A stretch of 64,000 nucleotides of DNA from Akkermansia muciniphila (GCA_945890645.1 CAMDCV010000006.1:1-64000), one strand, 5' to 3'; counted from the stretch's first letter, positions 9,305 through 18,961 are shown. Program-made: numbers and translations. The notes: generated from the letters alone by a model not told the origin.

Positions 9305-9455
9305 CACTTCGACCCAAGAGCGAAATTTCCGCTCACAGTTTCGCCGCGTCACGCATGGATCGACCCTGAGCGTAAGATCATGGAGAATCGGATGATATGA
9401 CTGCGGAGAAAATTCTTTTCCATCGACTTCGCATCACTTATACCCGACCAGCTCT

Positions 9456-10940
9456 ATGAAATATTTTTTCCTCTGTTTTCTAATCGCGTGTCCCGCATTT
9501 AGTCAGACAACTGTGCCCGCTGAGCCCGCGAAAGCAGAACCGACAACGGCGGAAATCTATCGCTCAGTAGTCAGGGTAGAAGTTGCGACCCAGGTCCCGA
9601 ATTATTCCGCTCCATGGAACGCAGGTCGCTTCAGTGGCGGCATCGGCACAGGATTTTTGATCGGGCCCAATCGCTTTCTCACCAATGCCCATGTGGTATC
9701 GAATGGCCAACGTTTTCTCATCACCATCTACGGATCGCCGGAAAAGCATCAGGCCAAAGTCGAGTTCATTGCACACGATTGCGACCTCGCGATTCTCTCA
9801 GTGGAGGATTTTGCCCCATTTGAAAAATTACCTGTCTTCACCATTGGACAGGCTGTTCCCGCACTCGAGTCTCAGGTCCGAGTGATTGGCTATCCGATCG
9901 GCGGTGAACGCCTTTCCGTCACGCGCGGCGTCGTTTCCCGCATCGACTTCCAACCTTACTCGCACTCACGCGCCGACTCGCATTTGATCGTGCAAATTGA
10001 TGCCGCCATTAACCCCGGCAACTCTGGTGGTCCCGTGCTCCAAGATAACAAAGTGGTCGGAGTCGCCTTTCAAGGACTAACGCAAGCAGACAATACCGGC
10101 TACATCATCCCCACACCAGTGGTGAATCGATTTTTGAAAGACGTCGAAGATGGCAAGTATGATGAATACACGGATCTTGGCATCACCGAGTTTCCCTTGA
10201 TCAACCCTGCGATGCGCGCGGCGTTACAGTTGCAAAATAACGGCCTCGGTGTGCTCATCACTAATGTTACCGCGACCAGCGCCTGCGATGGAATCGTCAA
10301 ACCGGGGGATGTCTTAATGAGCATCGATGACCATCCCATCGACGCGAACGGATCGATTTTGATTGATGGAGAGAAGGTCAACATGCACGAAATCGTGGAA
10401 CGCAAATTTGCCGGTGATCCGGTAAAACTACGCGTTCTCCGCAATCGCGAATCGCTGGATCTGAACGTGACTTTGAAGTCGCTTCCCCAAGGTCGCATGT
10501 ATGCCATCAAGTATGAAGAAAAGCCGCGCTACATCGTCTTTGCTGGACTGCTTTTGCAACCACTCGATACCAATCTTTTTGCCACACAATCCTTCCGCGA
10601 TGTAACGGTGCGCCGCATGTATTCCGATTATGTTTCCAAAGGAATTTTTCAAGAATACAAAGACATCGTCATTCTAACGGATTTTTTGACCGACGAACTC
10701 AACAGCAGCATGCCCAGATATGAAGGCCGAGTAGTGAAGACTATCAACGGCTTCAAAGTCACCTCGCTGGCGATAGCGCAAGAGTTACTCTATCCAGAAA
10801 AACCTCCTGAGCATTTTGTGATCGAACTCATGGGAGTCGACCGGCCGCTGGTGCTACCCGCAGCCCAGATCAAGGCCGCCAACGATCGTGTGCAAAAAAA
10901 TTACAACATCCCACGCCTGAGCAATTTGCAAGCCCGCTAA
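9456..10940 (+). CDS. HtrA/DegP-like trypsin-fold serine protease with PDZ domains
   Basis: This 494-aa protein has a signal peptide (MKYFFLCFLIACPAFSQ), so it acts outside the cytoplasm. The catalytic triad is complete: His79 in TNAHVV, Asp110 in HDCDLAILSVED and Ser190 in INPGNSGGPVL. A PDZ domain follows at about 245-330 (LGVLITNVTATSACDGIVKPGDVLMSID). A second, more diverged PDZ-like region ends the protein. HtrA proteases degrade or refold damaged envelope proteins. A close relative that has lost the triad follows 18 bases after the stop, so the pair is probably one transcript. Confidence 0.92.
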   Translation: MKYFFLCFLIACPAFSQTTVPAEPAKAEPTTAEIYRSVVRVEVATQVPNYSAPWNAGRFSGGIGTGFLIGPNRFLTNAHVVSNGQRFLITIYGSPEKHQAKVEFIAHDCDLAILSVEDFAPFEKLPVFTIGQAVPALESQVRVIGYPIGGERLSVTRGVVSRIDFQPYSHSRADSHLIVQIDAAINPGNSGGPVLQDNKVVGVAFQGLTQADNTGYIIPTPVVNRFLKDVEDGKYDEYTDLGITEFPLINPAMRAALQLQNNGLGVLITNVTATSACDGIVKPGDVLMSIDDHPIDANGSILIDGEKVNMHEIVERKFAGDPVKLRVLRNRESLDLNVTLKSLPQGRMYAIKYEEKPRYIVFAGLLLQPLDTNLFATQSFRDVTVRRMYSDYVSKGIFQEYKDIVILTDFLTDELNSSMPRYEGRVVKTINGFKVTSLAIAQELLYPEKPPEHFVIELMGVDRPLVLPAAQIKAANDRVQKNYNIPRLSNLQAR

Positions 10941-10958
10941 CATCGCACCGATCCACCC

Positions 10959-12470
10959 ATGAAATCATATTTCTTTCTGCCTCTGTTGTTGCTCGTCGCT
11001 TGCCAAAAGCCCACAGCAGTGCCCCCTACACCAGAGCACGCAACCACGAACATCGTTGACACCAATTTGTCGGTAGTGCGTGTGAATGCCACGCTACAAA
11101 ATTGGAACGTCGGCCAGCCTTGGGAAAAAAATCCACCGCGTCGACTTCGTTCGCTCGGCACGATCGTCGGCGACTTTCAGGTCATCACCACTGCAGAGAT
11201 GGTCGCTGATGCGACATTCCTCGAACTCGAATCGACCGATGGCACCCGCCGCGCCCGCGCCGAGGTCGTCAATGTGGATTACGAAGCCAACCTCGCCTTG
11301 CTGCGCCTGCCCGAAGGCGAGGAAGCTAAGAAATTTTTCGTCGGCATGAAAGCGCTGGAGATTGCGGCGAATCCGCCACTGCGCGATAGCTTGGAGATCA
11401 TCCAAGTCGAAGACACCGGACAAAGCCTCATCACTGCGGGGCAGTTGTTGTCCGCTGACGTGCGCTCGACTTTTCTGCCAGGACAAATGTTTCTCACCTA
11501 CCGCGTGAAAGCATCGATGCAGTCCTCCGTTTCATCATTTACTTTACCGGTACTCAATGAAGGAAAACTCGCGGGCATACTCAGTTCCTACGACAGCAAG
11601 GACCAAATTTGCGAAGTCATTGCCACTCCCTTGATCTCCCGCTTTCTCAGTGAATCGAAAAAAGAAACGTATCAAGGATTTCCGAATCTCGGTGTTAGTA
11701 TTTCCGACACCGAAGACAGCCACTTCCGGTCCTATCTGAAAATCCCTGAGTCCGTTGGCGGCATCTACATCAGCAAAGTCCGAAAGGGTTCGGCGGCCGA
11801 TACCGCAAAGCTGCAGCCCGGTGATGTCATACTCGCCATCGAGGGCAAGGCCATTGATCGTCGGGGTTATTACAATGATGACCTATACGGGGCACTTCAC
11901 TGGGTGCAATTGGTTCGCGGCAACAAGTCCGCCGGTGACACTATCGCGCTTACTTTGTGGCGAGATGGCAAGGAAATCACAGCCAATGTGACACTCACAC
12001 GTCAGGAAGAAAACACCCGCCTTGTGCCCCTCTATCAATTCGGCACTGCGCCTAACTTCCTCATCAAGGGCGGCATGATTTTTCAGGAACTCACAAAGCC
12101 GCTGCTCGAAGCGTATGGCGAAGAATGGGAATCCCGCGCGCCCCTTCATTTCCTCAATGCATTAAGCAATCCCGAGAGCTATCAAGAAAATCACGACCGC
12201 ATGCTGTGCCTCACGGGTGTTATTCCCACTCAAGCCACCGTAGGCTATGAAAGCTTACGCAACCTCATGATCAGTAAGGTCAATGGCAAGCCCGTCCGCA
12301 ATATGAAGGAATTGATCAAAGCATTCCAAGCGCCACCCCTCGGCACCAAATCACACAGCATCGAATTTATCGATGAAACTCTCGTCATTTATCTCGACGA
12401 TTCGGTTTCTAACATGATCGATAAAGCCCTGCTCCAACGGGGCTTGCAACAACTCTCACGTTCGGAATAA
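10959..12470 (+). CDS. HtrA-like lipoprotein, catalytically dead paralogue with PDZ domain
   Basis: This 503-aa protein has a lipobox (LLLVAC, Cys15), unlike its upstream relative, so it should be membrane-anchored. The fold and order match the HtrA-like protein before it, but the triad is gone. The His position in TNAHVV reads TTAEMV (Glu80), the Asp position reads EANLALL (Asn111), and NSGGPVL reads SFTLPVL (Phe194 at the Ser position). The PDZ domain (GGIYISKVRKGSAADTAKLQPGDVILAIEGKAID) is intact, with a second diverged region after it. It may act as a scaffold, regulator or substrate-binding partner of the active protease. Alignment was done by eye. Confidence 0.85.
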   Translation: MKSYFFLPLLLLVACQKPTAVPPTPEHATTNIVDTNLSVVRVNATLQNWNVGQPWEKNPPRRLRSLGTIVGDFQVITTAEMVADATFLELESTDGTRRARAEVVNVDYEANLALLRLPEGEEAKKFFVGMKALEIAANPPLRDSLEIIQVEDTGQSLITAGQLLSADVRSTFLPGQMFLTYRVKASMQSSVSSFTLPVLNEGKLAGILSSYDSKDQICEVIATPLISRFLSESKKETYQGFPNLGVSISDTEDSHFRSYLKIPESVGGIYISKVRKGSAADTAKLQPGDVILAIEGKAIDRRGYYNDDLYGALHWVQLVRGNKSAGDTIALTLWRDGKEITANVTLTRQEENTRLVPLYQFGTAPNFLIKGGMIFQELTKPLLEAYGEEWESRAPLHFLNALSNPESYQENHDRMLCLTGVIPTQATVGYESLRNLMISKVNGKPVRNMKELIKAFQAPPLGTKSHSIEFIDETLVIYLDDSVSNMIDKALLQRGLQQLSRSE

Positions 12471-12684
12471 CTCATTCAAGCGCCGATTTTTTTCCCCTTT
12501 CTATCACAACCCAACGCCACCCGCGATGGTTCTCAATTAACCCATTTACTCGCTCATCGAAAACATGAGCCGATCACCCAAACCCTTGTTACATTCCCCA
12601 GCACAGAATTGAAAAGAAAGTCTGTTTCCCGCAACTTCCTGCTTTTCCTCTGTGCAAAACTCATTCAGAATAATCCCACTCAGT

Positions 12685-15402
12685 ATGGAAGAACGTTACG
12701 ACATTCTCGGAAAAATCGGCCAAGGCGGACTTGGTGCAGTCTATCGTGCCTACGATAATCATCTGAGCCGGGAGGTAGCGATTAAGCGAATCTTGCCGGG
12801 CGTGGCCTCTGATCTCGAAAGTGAAGCAACACGCCAACTTACAAAGGAAGCAGGTGCTCTCTCCGCTTTGCAACATCCACACATTGTCACCATTTATGAT
12901 GTCGGTGTGGACAAGGACGGCTCTTTCGTAGTCATGGAATTGCTGCACGGCGTCACCATCGACGATGTTGTCAAAAAAGCTGTTTTCACTTGGGCGGATT
13001 TCCGCGAGTTCGCGCTGCAAACCCAAGAGGCGCTGATCGCCGCGCAGGACATGAATCTCGTCCATCGCGACTTGAAACCAGCCAACGTGATGCTCACTTG
13101 GTTGCCCTCAGGAAAATTCCAAGTCAAAATCGTGGACTTTGGTCTCGCGAAATTCACCCCTAAGCCATCGCTACAAACCATCGACCAAAAGGATGGGATT
13201 TTCGGCTCGATCTTCTTCATGGCACCCGAGCAGTTCGAGCGCGTGGAATTGGACTCCCGGACTGACATGTATGCCATTGGTTGCGTTTACTATTACGCAC
13301 TCACCGGCATGCACCCTTTTGATGGAGAGACTGGCCCACAAGTGATGGCCGCCCACCTTGACCATCGTGTTTTCCCACTGCAAGAAATCCGTCCCGACCT
13401 GCCACGCTGGGCTACAGAATGGATTATGTGGCACATCAATCGACTGCCCGAACATCGCCCCGTGAAAGCCCGCGACTCACTCGCACTCTTTATTCAAAAT
13501 GACCAGCTCGGCGACGCCGCCCCCGTACCCGAGGAAGCTCCCACACCGCGTGGCAGACCCGCTCTCAACATTCCGGGTGCCGCGGTAAGCAACACGCCCG
13601 ATATGCCCAAGCCGCCCATGACCTCGCTGCTGCGATCAGTGCCGCAACCGATCATGCCACCGGAAAATTTCGGTCGCGCCAATGTTCACACCTCTTCGCA
13701 GCCCGCCATCGAGACCGCATCGATTCTCGTTGCTTCACCGAACGCCCCTGCGCCAGCGGAAATTTCGACTCCTCCTGCGAACACGCCACCACCGCCAGCG
13801 CCGACCGTAGCTCCTGCTGCCACCGATGACTCCGCCGCGAAGCCCAAACCTCGCTTACTTATACCCGGCTCAAAGCCCACCGAAACGGTCACTGTCAAAC
13901 CTGCGGCCGTACCGCAAGCTACCGTGCCTGTAGCGAGCGTCACTCCGCCCGACAACGTTTCCAAAGAAGTTCCTGTGGCGATTACTCCGGCTGCCGCTCC
14001 ACCGCCTCCGGTGTTGGTTTCGCCTAAAGCTCCTGCCCCCGTGCCCACAGGCAATCTCGGAATGAAACGGCCCGCCAGCCCCGTAACTGCGGCCTTGGTG
14101 AAACCAGTGCCGAAAGGAGGCGCCGCACCTGTCATTCCTGCTCGCCCTATACCCACAGCAGCCTTGGCTCCCGGCTCTCCGCGAACGGCAGCCATGCAGC
14201 CACAGGACAATGCCAAAGCAGCTGCTGCAGAACAAGCTGCCGGCCCTCAGCACAAGAAATCGAACATGAACAACGGTGCCAAAGCAGCACTCGCTTCCAT
14301 CCTTGGCATTATTATCATTCTCGTCGTCTGGTTGATGATCTCTCGCAGTGCCCAGAGTAAAATCAATCAGCGCTACAACGTGCTCGTCACTTTAGCAGCA
14401 AAAGAGGGAACAACAGCACTGCCTGTTGATAAGAAAGATCTCGATATCTTGTTAAACGCTACTACCGGAATTGCTTCCAAAAACAGTCGCGAAACAGTGT
14501 ATCAAGCGCTCTTTATCGCTGAGGCTACCGATGGCACAGATGTGGATGAAAAACTCATCAACTTTGCCACCACGGCCACCATGCATAAGGAAATCCGTGT
14601 CGACCTGATCAGTCGCGTGATTGGTGGACGCATCGCCAAAGGTCATAAGAGTGAAGGCACGGCCAGTGCCTTGATGCAATTCATTAACTCAAACCCCGAA
14701 CCCGAAACCGCAGTAGCAGCACTCACGGCATTCAAAGGTATGGCGGCCGATCAACACCTGCCGGTGTTATTGCAACTGATACAAAACACGAGCGAAAGCG
14801 CCGTTCGCAAGAGCAGTGAGGAAGTGATCGTCAACCTGATCAAAAAATCCACCACCCGCGACGCCCTGGCATCCAGCGTGGAAAGTGCTTATCAGTCCGC
14901 CTCTACTGCAGAGATAAAACAAGCACTGCTTCGCGTGTTCGGCGCCACGGGCACACCCAAAGCGCAGGAAGTGATTCTCGGTCACCTCAAGGGAACGGAC
15001 AAGCTGATGCAAATCGCCGCCGCCGATGCCTCGAAAAATTGGCCCGATGAATCATTGATGGAACCACTCTTGGGCATTCTGGATGAAGTCAAGGAGCCCA
15101 TGCTTCGTGGGCGTATTTTCAACTCCTGCCGTGAAGTTCTGTTGCAACAATCCGAGCGCAGCGATGACGCGACCCAGGCTCTGTGGAAACTCCTCGCCAC
15201 CGCCGCAAAGCTGGAAGCAGAACAGGAAGCCGTGATCCGCTCACTTGTCCAGAATTCTGACATCAATGCAAAACCTTGGGTCCGCGCCATCATCAAGAAC
15301 TATGAAGACACTGCCTCAAGCGACCGCGTCATCGATGTCGCGGGTAAAGCAATTGATCGCCTCGACGATATCGCGCCAGTGGATCCAAAAAATGAAAAGT
15401 GA
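12685..15402 (+). CDS. Membrane-anchored Ser/Thr protein kinase with C-terminal HEAT-like repeats
   Basis: The start ATG at 12685 (MEERYDILGKIGQGGLG) gives 905 aa; an in-frame GTG at 12652 is less likely. The N-terminal Hanks-type kinase domain has the glycine loop GQGGLG, Lys34 in VAIK, HRDLKPAN near 128 (Asp129), DFG at 151-153 and MAPEQF. A long Pro/Ala-rich linker runs from about 290 to 520. One transmembrane helix sits near 532-552 (LASILGIIIILVVWLMI). The extracytoplasmic part has helical repeats of HEAT type (ALTAFKGMAADQHLPVLLQL, then LIQNTSESAVRKSSEEVIV). Such kinases sense envelope signals. The output here is unknown. Confidence 0.9.
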   Translation: MEERYDILGKIGQGGLGAVYRAYDNHLSREVAIKRILPGVASDLESEATRQLTKEAGALSALQHPHIVTIYDVGVDKDGSFVVMELLHGVTIDDVVKKAVFTWADFREFALQTQEALIAAQDMNLVHRDLKPANVMLTWLPSGKFQVKIVDFGLAKFTPKPSLQTIDQKDGIFGSIFFMAPEQFERVELDSRTDMYAIGCVYYYALTGMHPFDGETGPQVMAAHLDHRVFPLQEIRPDLPRWATEWIMWHINRLPEHRPVKARDSLALFIQNDQLGDAAPVPEEAPTPRGRPALNIPGAAVSNTPDMPKPPMTSLLRSVPQPIMPPENFGRANVHTSSQPAIETASILVASPNAPAPAEISTPPANTPPPPAPTVAPAATDDSAAKPKPRLLIPGSKPTETVTVKPAAVPQATVPVASVTPPDNVSKEVPVAITPAAAPPPPVLVSPKAPAPVPTGNLGMKRPASPVTAALVKPVPKGGAAPVIPARPIPTAALAPGSPRTAAMQPQDNAKAAAAEQAAGPQHKKSNMNNGAKAALASILGIIIILVVWLMISRSAQSKINQRYNVLVTLAAKEGTTALPVDKKDLDILLNATTGIASKNSRETVYQALFIAEATDGTDVDEKLINFATTATMHKEIRVDLISRVIGGRIAKGHKSEGTASALMQFINSNPEPETAVAALTAFKGMAADQHLPVLLQLIQNTSESAVRKSSEEVIVNLIKKSTTRDALASSVESAYQSASTAEIKQALLRVFGATGTPKAQEVILGHLKGTDKLMQIAAADASKNWPDESLMEPLLGILDEVKEPMLRGRIFNSCREVLLQQSERSDDATQALWKLLATAAKLEAEQEAVIRSLVQNSDINAKPWVRAIIKNYEDTASSDRVIDVAGKAIDRLDDIAPVDPKNEK

Positions 15403-15514
15403 TGGGAGTCGCAATTCAAAAATAACTTACAATAAGAGTCACGATCGCTCCGCTTTTCAATACAGGGAGACTGAGTGAACAGTGAATTGAATCTCCAACA
15501 ATCAACACGAAAAC

Positions 15515-16060
15515 ATGCACGAAGAAATTACTTTAACACGCGACGTCGCAGCCATCCAAATCCCCAGCGGTGATAGCCTCACCCTGCCGATCGGCACCGT
15601 CGTTTACATCACGCAACGACTCGGTGGCACGTATACAGTTGCCACCTCATCCGGCCTCGCACGCATTTCCTCCCAAGATGCAGACGCACTCGGCATCAAT
15701 CCAGAAGCTGAGCAAAAAAAAGTCGAAGAGATCGAACGACTGAAAGACGCACCTCTCGAAGAACAAGTCTGGGCTCAACTGAAAGGTGTATATGACCCGG
15801 AAATTCCCGTTGATATTGTCAACCTCGGTTTGGTGTATGATTGCGCCCTCGAAAAACAAGATGGCAAAACCGTAGCCCTCGTCAAAATGACCCTCACGGC
15901 TCCCGGCTGCGGCATGGGTCCGGTGATCGCTGCCGATGCCCAAGCGCGCATCATGTCGCTTCCTCAAATCGATGACGCGCGCGTCGAACTCGTCTGGGAT
16001 CCGATGTGGAATCAGGATATGATTTCCGAAGAAGGTAGAATGATTTTAGGCATGGTCTAA
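15515..16060 (+). CDS. sufT: SufT-type DUF59/MIP18 Fe-S assembly protein
   Basis: This 181-aa cytoplasmic protein has a short N-terminal domain (GDSLTLPIGTVVYITQRLGGTYTV) fused to a MIP18/DUF59 domain. The latter shows VYDPEIPVDIVNLGLVYDC near 92-110 and the conserved cysteine in TLTAPGCGMGP (Cys132). This two-part form is SufT, which helps mature Fe-S proteins. No other suf genes are adjacent. The preceding kinase gene ends 112 bases upstream. A lipoprotein gene starts 14 bases after the stop and may be in the same transcript. Confidence 0.9.
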   Translation: MHEEITLTRDVAAIQIPSGDSLTLPIGTVVYITQRLGGTYTVATSSGLARISSQDADALGINPEAEQKKVEEIERLKDAPLEEQVWAQLKGVYDPEIPVDIVNLGLVYDCALEKQDGKTVALVKMTLTAPGCGMGPVIAADAQARIMSLPQIDDARVELVWDPMWNQDMISEEGRMILGMV

Positions 16061-16074
16061 CATAACTTTTCCCC

Positions 16075-16665
16075 ATGAAGCATATCATTCTACTCGCCGC
16101 CGCTCTCTTCTTGTCACAATGCGCGGACAAGGCGGAAAGCAATAAGCTCGCGAGTGAGGCATCGAAGCCTCGTTCGATGAATGATCGCTTCAACGGCAAG
16201 GGCAAGGAAGGATATTATCAAGACGCCGAGGGCAATTGGAAAATCCAGAATGATAAGCGCAGTTCGTTTGAAGGGATGGGACAGTCCACCCTTGCCAATC
16301 GCGAGTTTGCTGGTAAGGCCTATACACCTGCCTCGGTGAATAAAAAATCATGGTGGGGCAATACCGAGCATTCCAAGCAAGCATATACGGGTAACACAAC
16401 CACCACACAATTCAACAAAAGCCCAAACGATGCGGCTAAGAACGCGCAAGAAGGCGGATTCCGTTCCTTGTTCTCACGCAAGTCGGTGAACACACCACGC
16501 ATTGCCAGTCAGACAGCTCGCGAGAGTTCCACATCCGGCATTGCACGACCCCGCGCAACGCAAAACGAAAGCCAGCGCTCCTCGATGGAGCAAGCGGATA
16601 TCATCGACTGGAAAGAGCAGCGTGCGATGGATGTGCAGGATACCAAGTCGTGGCTGAAGAAGTAG
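16075..16665 (+). CDS. Putative lipoprotein, Ser/Asn/Gln-rich
   Basis: This 196-aa protein starts MKHIILLAAALFLSQC, a lipoprotein signal with Cys16. The mature part is polar and probably disordered: it is rich in Ser, Asn, Lys and Arg, with no second hydrophobic segment. It has WKIQNDKRSSFEGMGQ, a Tyr-Thr-rich middle and a C-terminal DIIDWKEQRAMDVQDTKSWL. The gene begins 14 bases after sufT and is convergent with the two coiled-coil genes at 16682. No family is recognised. Confidence 0.72.
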   Translation: MKHIILLAAALFLSQCADKAESNKLASEASKPRSMNDRFNGKGKEGYYQDAEGNWKIQNDKRSSFEGMGQSTLANREFAGKAYTPASVNKKSWWGNTEHSKQAYTGNTTTTQFNKSPNDAAKNAQEGGFRSLFSRKSVNTPRIASQTARESSTSGIARPRATQNESQRSSMEQADIIDWKEQRAMDVQDTKSWLKK

Positions 16666-16681
16666 CAATCACAAGGACGGC

Positions 16682-17011
16682 TTACAGCAGACCATAGCGT
16701 TCCATGGATCGATAAGCCCACCAAACCATCGCTACAACTGCGATGAGCAATAGCAACATCACCCACAAATGGCGCGTCACTTCGCGTTTGACGTTGCCGA
16801 TTTCACCGCGTCCTGCCAATTTGTCATACTCATTCTGACGAATGCGATGCTCAATCAAATCCGAGGGCGGCAGCGTATTCATCCGATCGTGTTGCTCTTG
16901 ACGAAGTTGCTCAGGCAATTGCTTTAATCGCTCGATTTCCGCATCAATCTGCGCCTTGCTGCGGTGAACCTGAGCAAGGTCGGGAATGGCGCTGTCGGAA
17001 TACTTCGTCAT
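16682..17011 (-). CDS. Small tail-anchored coiled-coil protein
   Basis: This 109-aa protein has a charged helical N-terminal part (SKAQIDAEIERLKQLPEQLR) and a single hydrophobic helix near the C-terminus (VMLLLLIAVVAMVWWAY). The topology implies a cytoplasmic domain held by a tail anchor. Its start is 4 bases after the stop of the larger coiled-coil gene upstream, so the two are co-transcribed and probably translated together. Unknown family. Confidence 0.75.
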   Translation of the reverse strand: MTKYSDSAIPDLAQVHRSKAQIDAEIERLKQLPEQLRQEQHDRMNTLPPSDLIEHRIRQNEYDKLAGRGEIGNVKREVTRHLWVMLLLLIAVVAMVWWAYRSMERYGLL

Positions 17012-17015
17012 GAAC

Positions 17016-17651
17016 TTATTTCAAATAGTATAGTACCATCGCTACCAGCGCCAGCGTGATGATAGGCAGATTGAATGCCAAGCCATTTTTAAGTTGCGCC
17101 AAAAATTCGCCCGTTTCCGCATGCATGGTAGGCTTGCGACGACGACCGGTGCCAAAAATTTCGCCCGAGCGCATCGAGGCAAAGTGCTGTGCCGCTTGCT
17201 CATACTCGTCCGTAGCTTGATCGATCACGCCAATGGCTTTTTCCAAGTTGAGCTTGAGGTTGTCTCGCGTCCAACTTTCAGGATCAAACTTGGCGATTTT
17301 TTTCAAACGATTGTCAAAGGCATGACGGCACTGCTCGAGCTCATGCAGTTCGGTACGCATGGCAAGTAACTCGCGATCGATCAAAGTAACCGCATTGCTC
17401 AGCTTCTCGGTAATTTCTACCTGGCTGGAGAGGAAAATCCGCTTCTTGGAATTCAGCTCTTCCAGCTCTTGCGCGAGACGCTCCAATTCCTGCTGCTCCG
17501 CCTGCAACTGGTGCAAACGCGCCTGAGATTCACGCAGCTGATTTTCATAGTCATCTGACAAAACAGACTCACCCACATAGTTGTCGTGAGACATTTCGAG
17601 CTGTCGTGAGCCGACTTTAATCTGATGTCGATAGAGAGCTTCTTCTGTCAT
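17016..17651 (-). CDS. Coiled-coil protein with C-terminal membrane anchor
   Basis: This 211-aa protein is dominated by a long coiled coil from about residue 30 to 160 (QARLHQLQAEQQELERLAQE and KLSNAVTLIDRELLAMRTEL) and ends in a hydrophobic helix (LPIITLALVAMVLYYLK). There is no signal peptide. With the gene at 16682 it forms a two-gene unit encoding tail-anchored helical proteins, which may assemble together on the inner membrane; this is inference. No family is recognised. Confidence 0.75.
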   Translation of the reverse strand: MTEEALYRHQIKVGSRQLEMSHDNYVGESVLSDDYENQLRESQARLHQLQAEQQELERLAQELEELNSKKRIFLSSQVEITEKLSNAVTLIDRELLAMRTELHELEQCRHAFDNRLKKIAKFDPESWTRDNLKLNLEKAIGVIDQATDEYEQAAQHFASMRSGEIFGTGRRRKPTMHAETGEFLAQLKNGLAFNLPIITLALVAMVLYYLK

Positions 17652-17820
17652 ATGCGTGTATTTTCAGACGCAGGCATAGCAGATTCGGTGCCTTTTACCA
17701 GAAAAAAGTTCATTTATCTTGATTTTCTGGACTAGACGGTAATCGGGCATTGTAAAACGTTCTTTTAAAAAATTTGTTTCAGACGGACGAGTGAGCGGAC
17801 GGCGGACTATGCGCGCAGGT

Positions 17821-17856
17821 GACAAGTGGAATTTCATCCTTGTTTTCCACTTGTCG
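17821..17856 (+). promoter_or_regulatory. Hairpin just upstream of the terC start codon
   Basis: GACAAGTGGAA (17821-17831) is an exact inverted repeat of TTCCACTTGTC (17846-17856). It ends two bases before the ATG at 17859. The stem would cover the ribosome-binding region, so it may control translation of terC. No T tract follows, so it is not a terminator. Confidence 0.5.
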
Positions 17857-17858
17857 AA

Positions 17859-18950
17859 ATGACTATCGCCCTACAGCTTTCGCGCATGACTTGGGCGTGG
17901 GTAATTTTCATTGGTTTCGTTTTCATTATGTTGGCACTGGATCTGGGGGTATTTCACCGCAAATCGCATATCGTAAGTTTCAAGGAGTCTCTCTCCTGGT
18001 CTGCTGTGTGGATCACCTTGGGCTTATCTTTTTCCATCCTGGTCTATTTTGCCTACGAGCTGCATTGGTTTGAACTCGGTCTCTCGGTGGATGCCGTGGA
18101 TCAAATGGTGAACACCGGAAAATTGGCTGCGACGAAATATCTGACCGCCTACGTCGTCGAAAAATCTCTCAGTGTGGACAATATTTTTGTCATAGCCATG
18201 GTTTTCAGTTCATTGGCTGTGCCCGCGCGCTATCAACACCGTGTGCTCTTTTGGGGGATTCTCGGGGCACTACTCATGCGCGGCATGATGATTGGCTTGG
18301 GTTCGGTTTTGGTGCAGAACTTCCACGCGATTCTTTACTTTTTCGGCGCTTTCCTGATTTTTACCGGGATCAAGATGCTCGTGATGGAAGAGAAGGAAGA
18401 GCATCCAGAGAACAATCCGATTGTACGATGGTTGCGCAAGTTTTTCCCCATCACACGCGACTACCATGGCCAACACTTCATGGTTAGAGCGGGTAGTGAC
18501 TGGTCACGCGAAGCCGCAGAACCTGGTGAGGAAAAAAAGCTAGACCCTGTGGTTGAAGCTGCCCCCGTGGGTAAGTGGTTACTCACGCCCCTTGCGGTCG
18601 CTCTCATACTTGTGGAAGTCACCGATTTGATTTTTGCAGTCGATTCCATCCCTGCCGTGTTCGCCATCACGGCGGATCCCTTCTTAGTATTCACCAGCAA
18701 CGTTTTTGCGATTCTTGGACTTCGCTCACTCTATTTTGCCTTGGCAGGATTGATCACGAAATTCCGTTATCTCAAACCGGCATTATCGCTGATCCTGATT
18801 CTCGTAGGTATCAAAATGTTAGCAGCCAAATGGCTCAAAATATGGCTCGGTGACTCTTTCAATCTCACGGTGTTGGCAGTGATCCTCGCGATCCTAGCCA
18901 CAGGAGTCATTACTTCGTTAATCGTCGGCGCGAAGGAACCAGAGAAATAG
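17859..18950 (+). CDS. TerC family integral membrane protein
   Basis: The start ATG at 17859 (MTIALQLSRMTWAW) gives 363 aa; an in-frame GTG at 17826 would put the hairpin inside the gene. About nine membrane helices are visible. TerC hallmarks are ALDLGVFHRKSH, AYVVEKSLSVDNIFVIAMVF and EVTDLIFAVDSIPAVFAITAD, whose acidic residues lie in membrane segments and are linked to metal (manganese) export in the Alx/TerC group. A large cytoplasmic loop separates the halves (about 190-235). It is convergent with the sulfatase gene, 11 bases apart. Confidence 0.93.
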   Translation: MTIALQLSRMTWAWVIFIGFVFIMLALDLGVFHRKSHIVSFKESLSWSAVWITLGLSFSILVYFAYELHWFELGLSVDAVDQMVNTGKLAATKYLTAYVVEKSLSVDNIFVIAMVFSSLAVPARYQHRVLFWGILGALLMRGMMIGLGSVLVQNFHAILYFFGAFLIFTGIKMLVMEEKEEHPENNPIVRWLRKFFPITRDYHGQHFMVRAGSDWSREAAEPGEEKKLDPVVEAAPVGKWLLTPLAVALILVEVTDLIFAVDSIPAVFAITADPFLVFTSNVFAILGLRSLYFALAGLITKFRYLKPALSLILILVGIKMLAAKWLKIWLGDSFNLTVLAVILAILATGVITSLIVGAKEPEK

Positions 18951-18961
18951 TCCGCGCGCGC

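Noticed and set aside
13686-14253. Ala/Gly-rich open frames on the minus strand inside the kinase linker
   Set aside because: They are mirror frames of the Pro/Ala-rich linker and have no start context or family.
17652-17859. yybP-ykoY manganese riboswitch upstream of terC
   Set aside because: I looked for the conserved GGGGAGUA and CCUACA-type blocks and did not find them; only the simple hairpin is seen.
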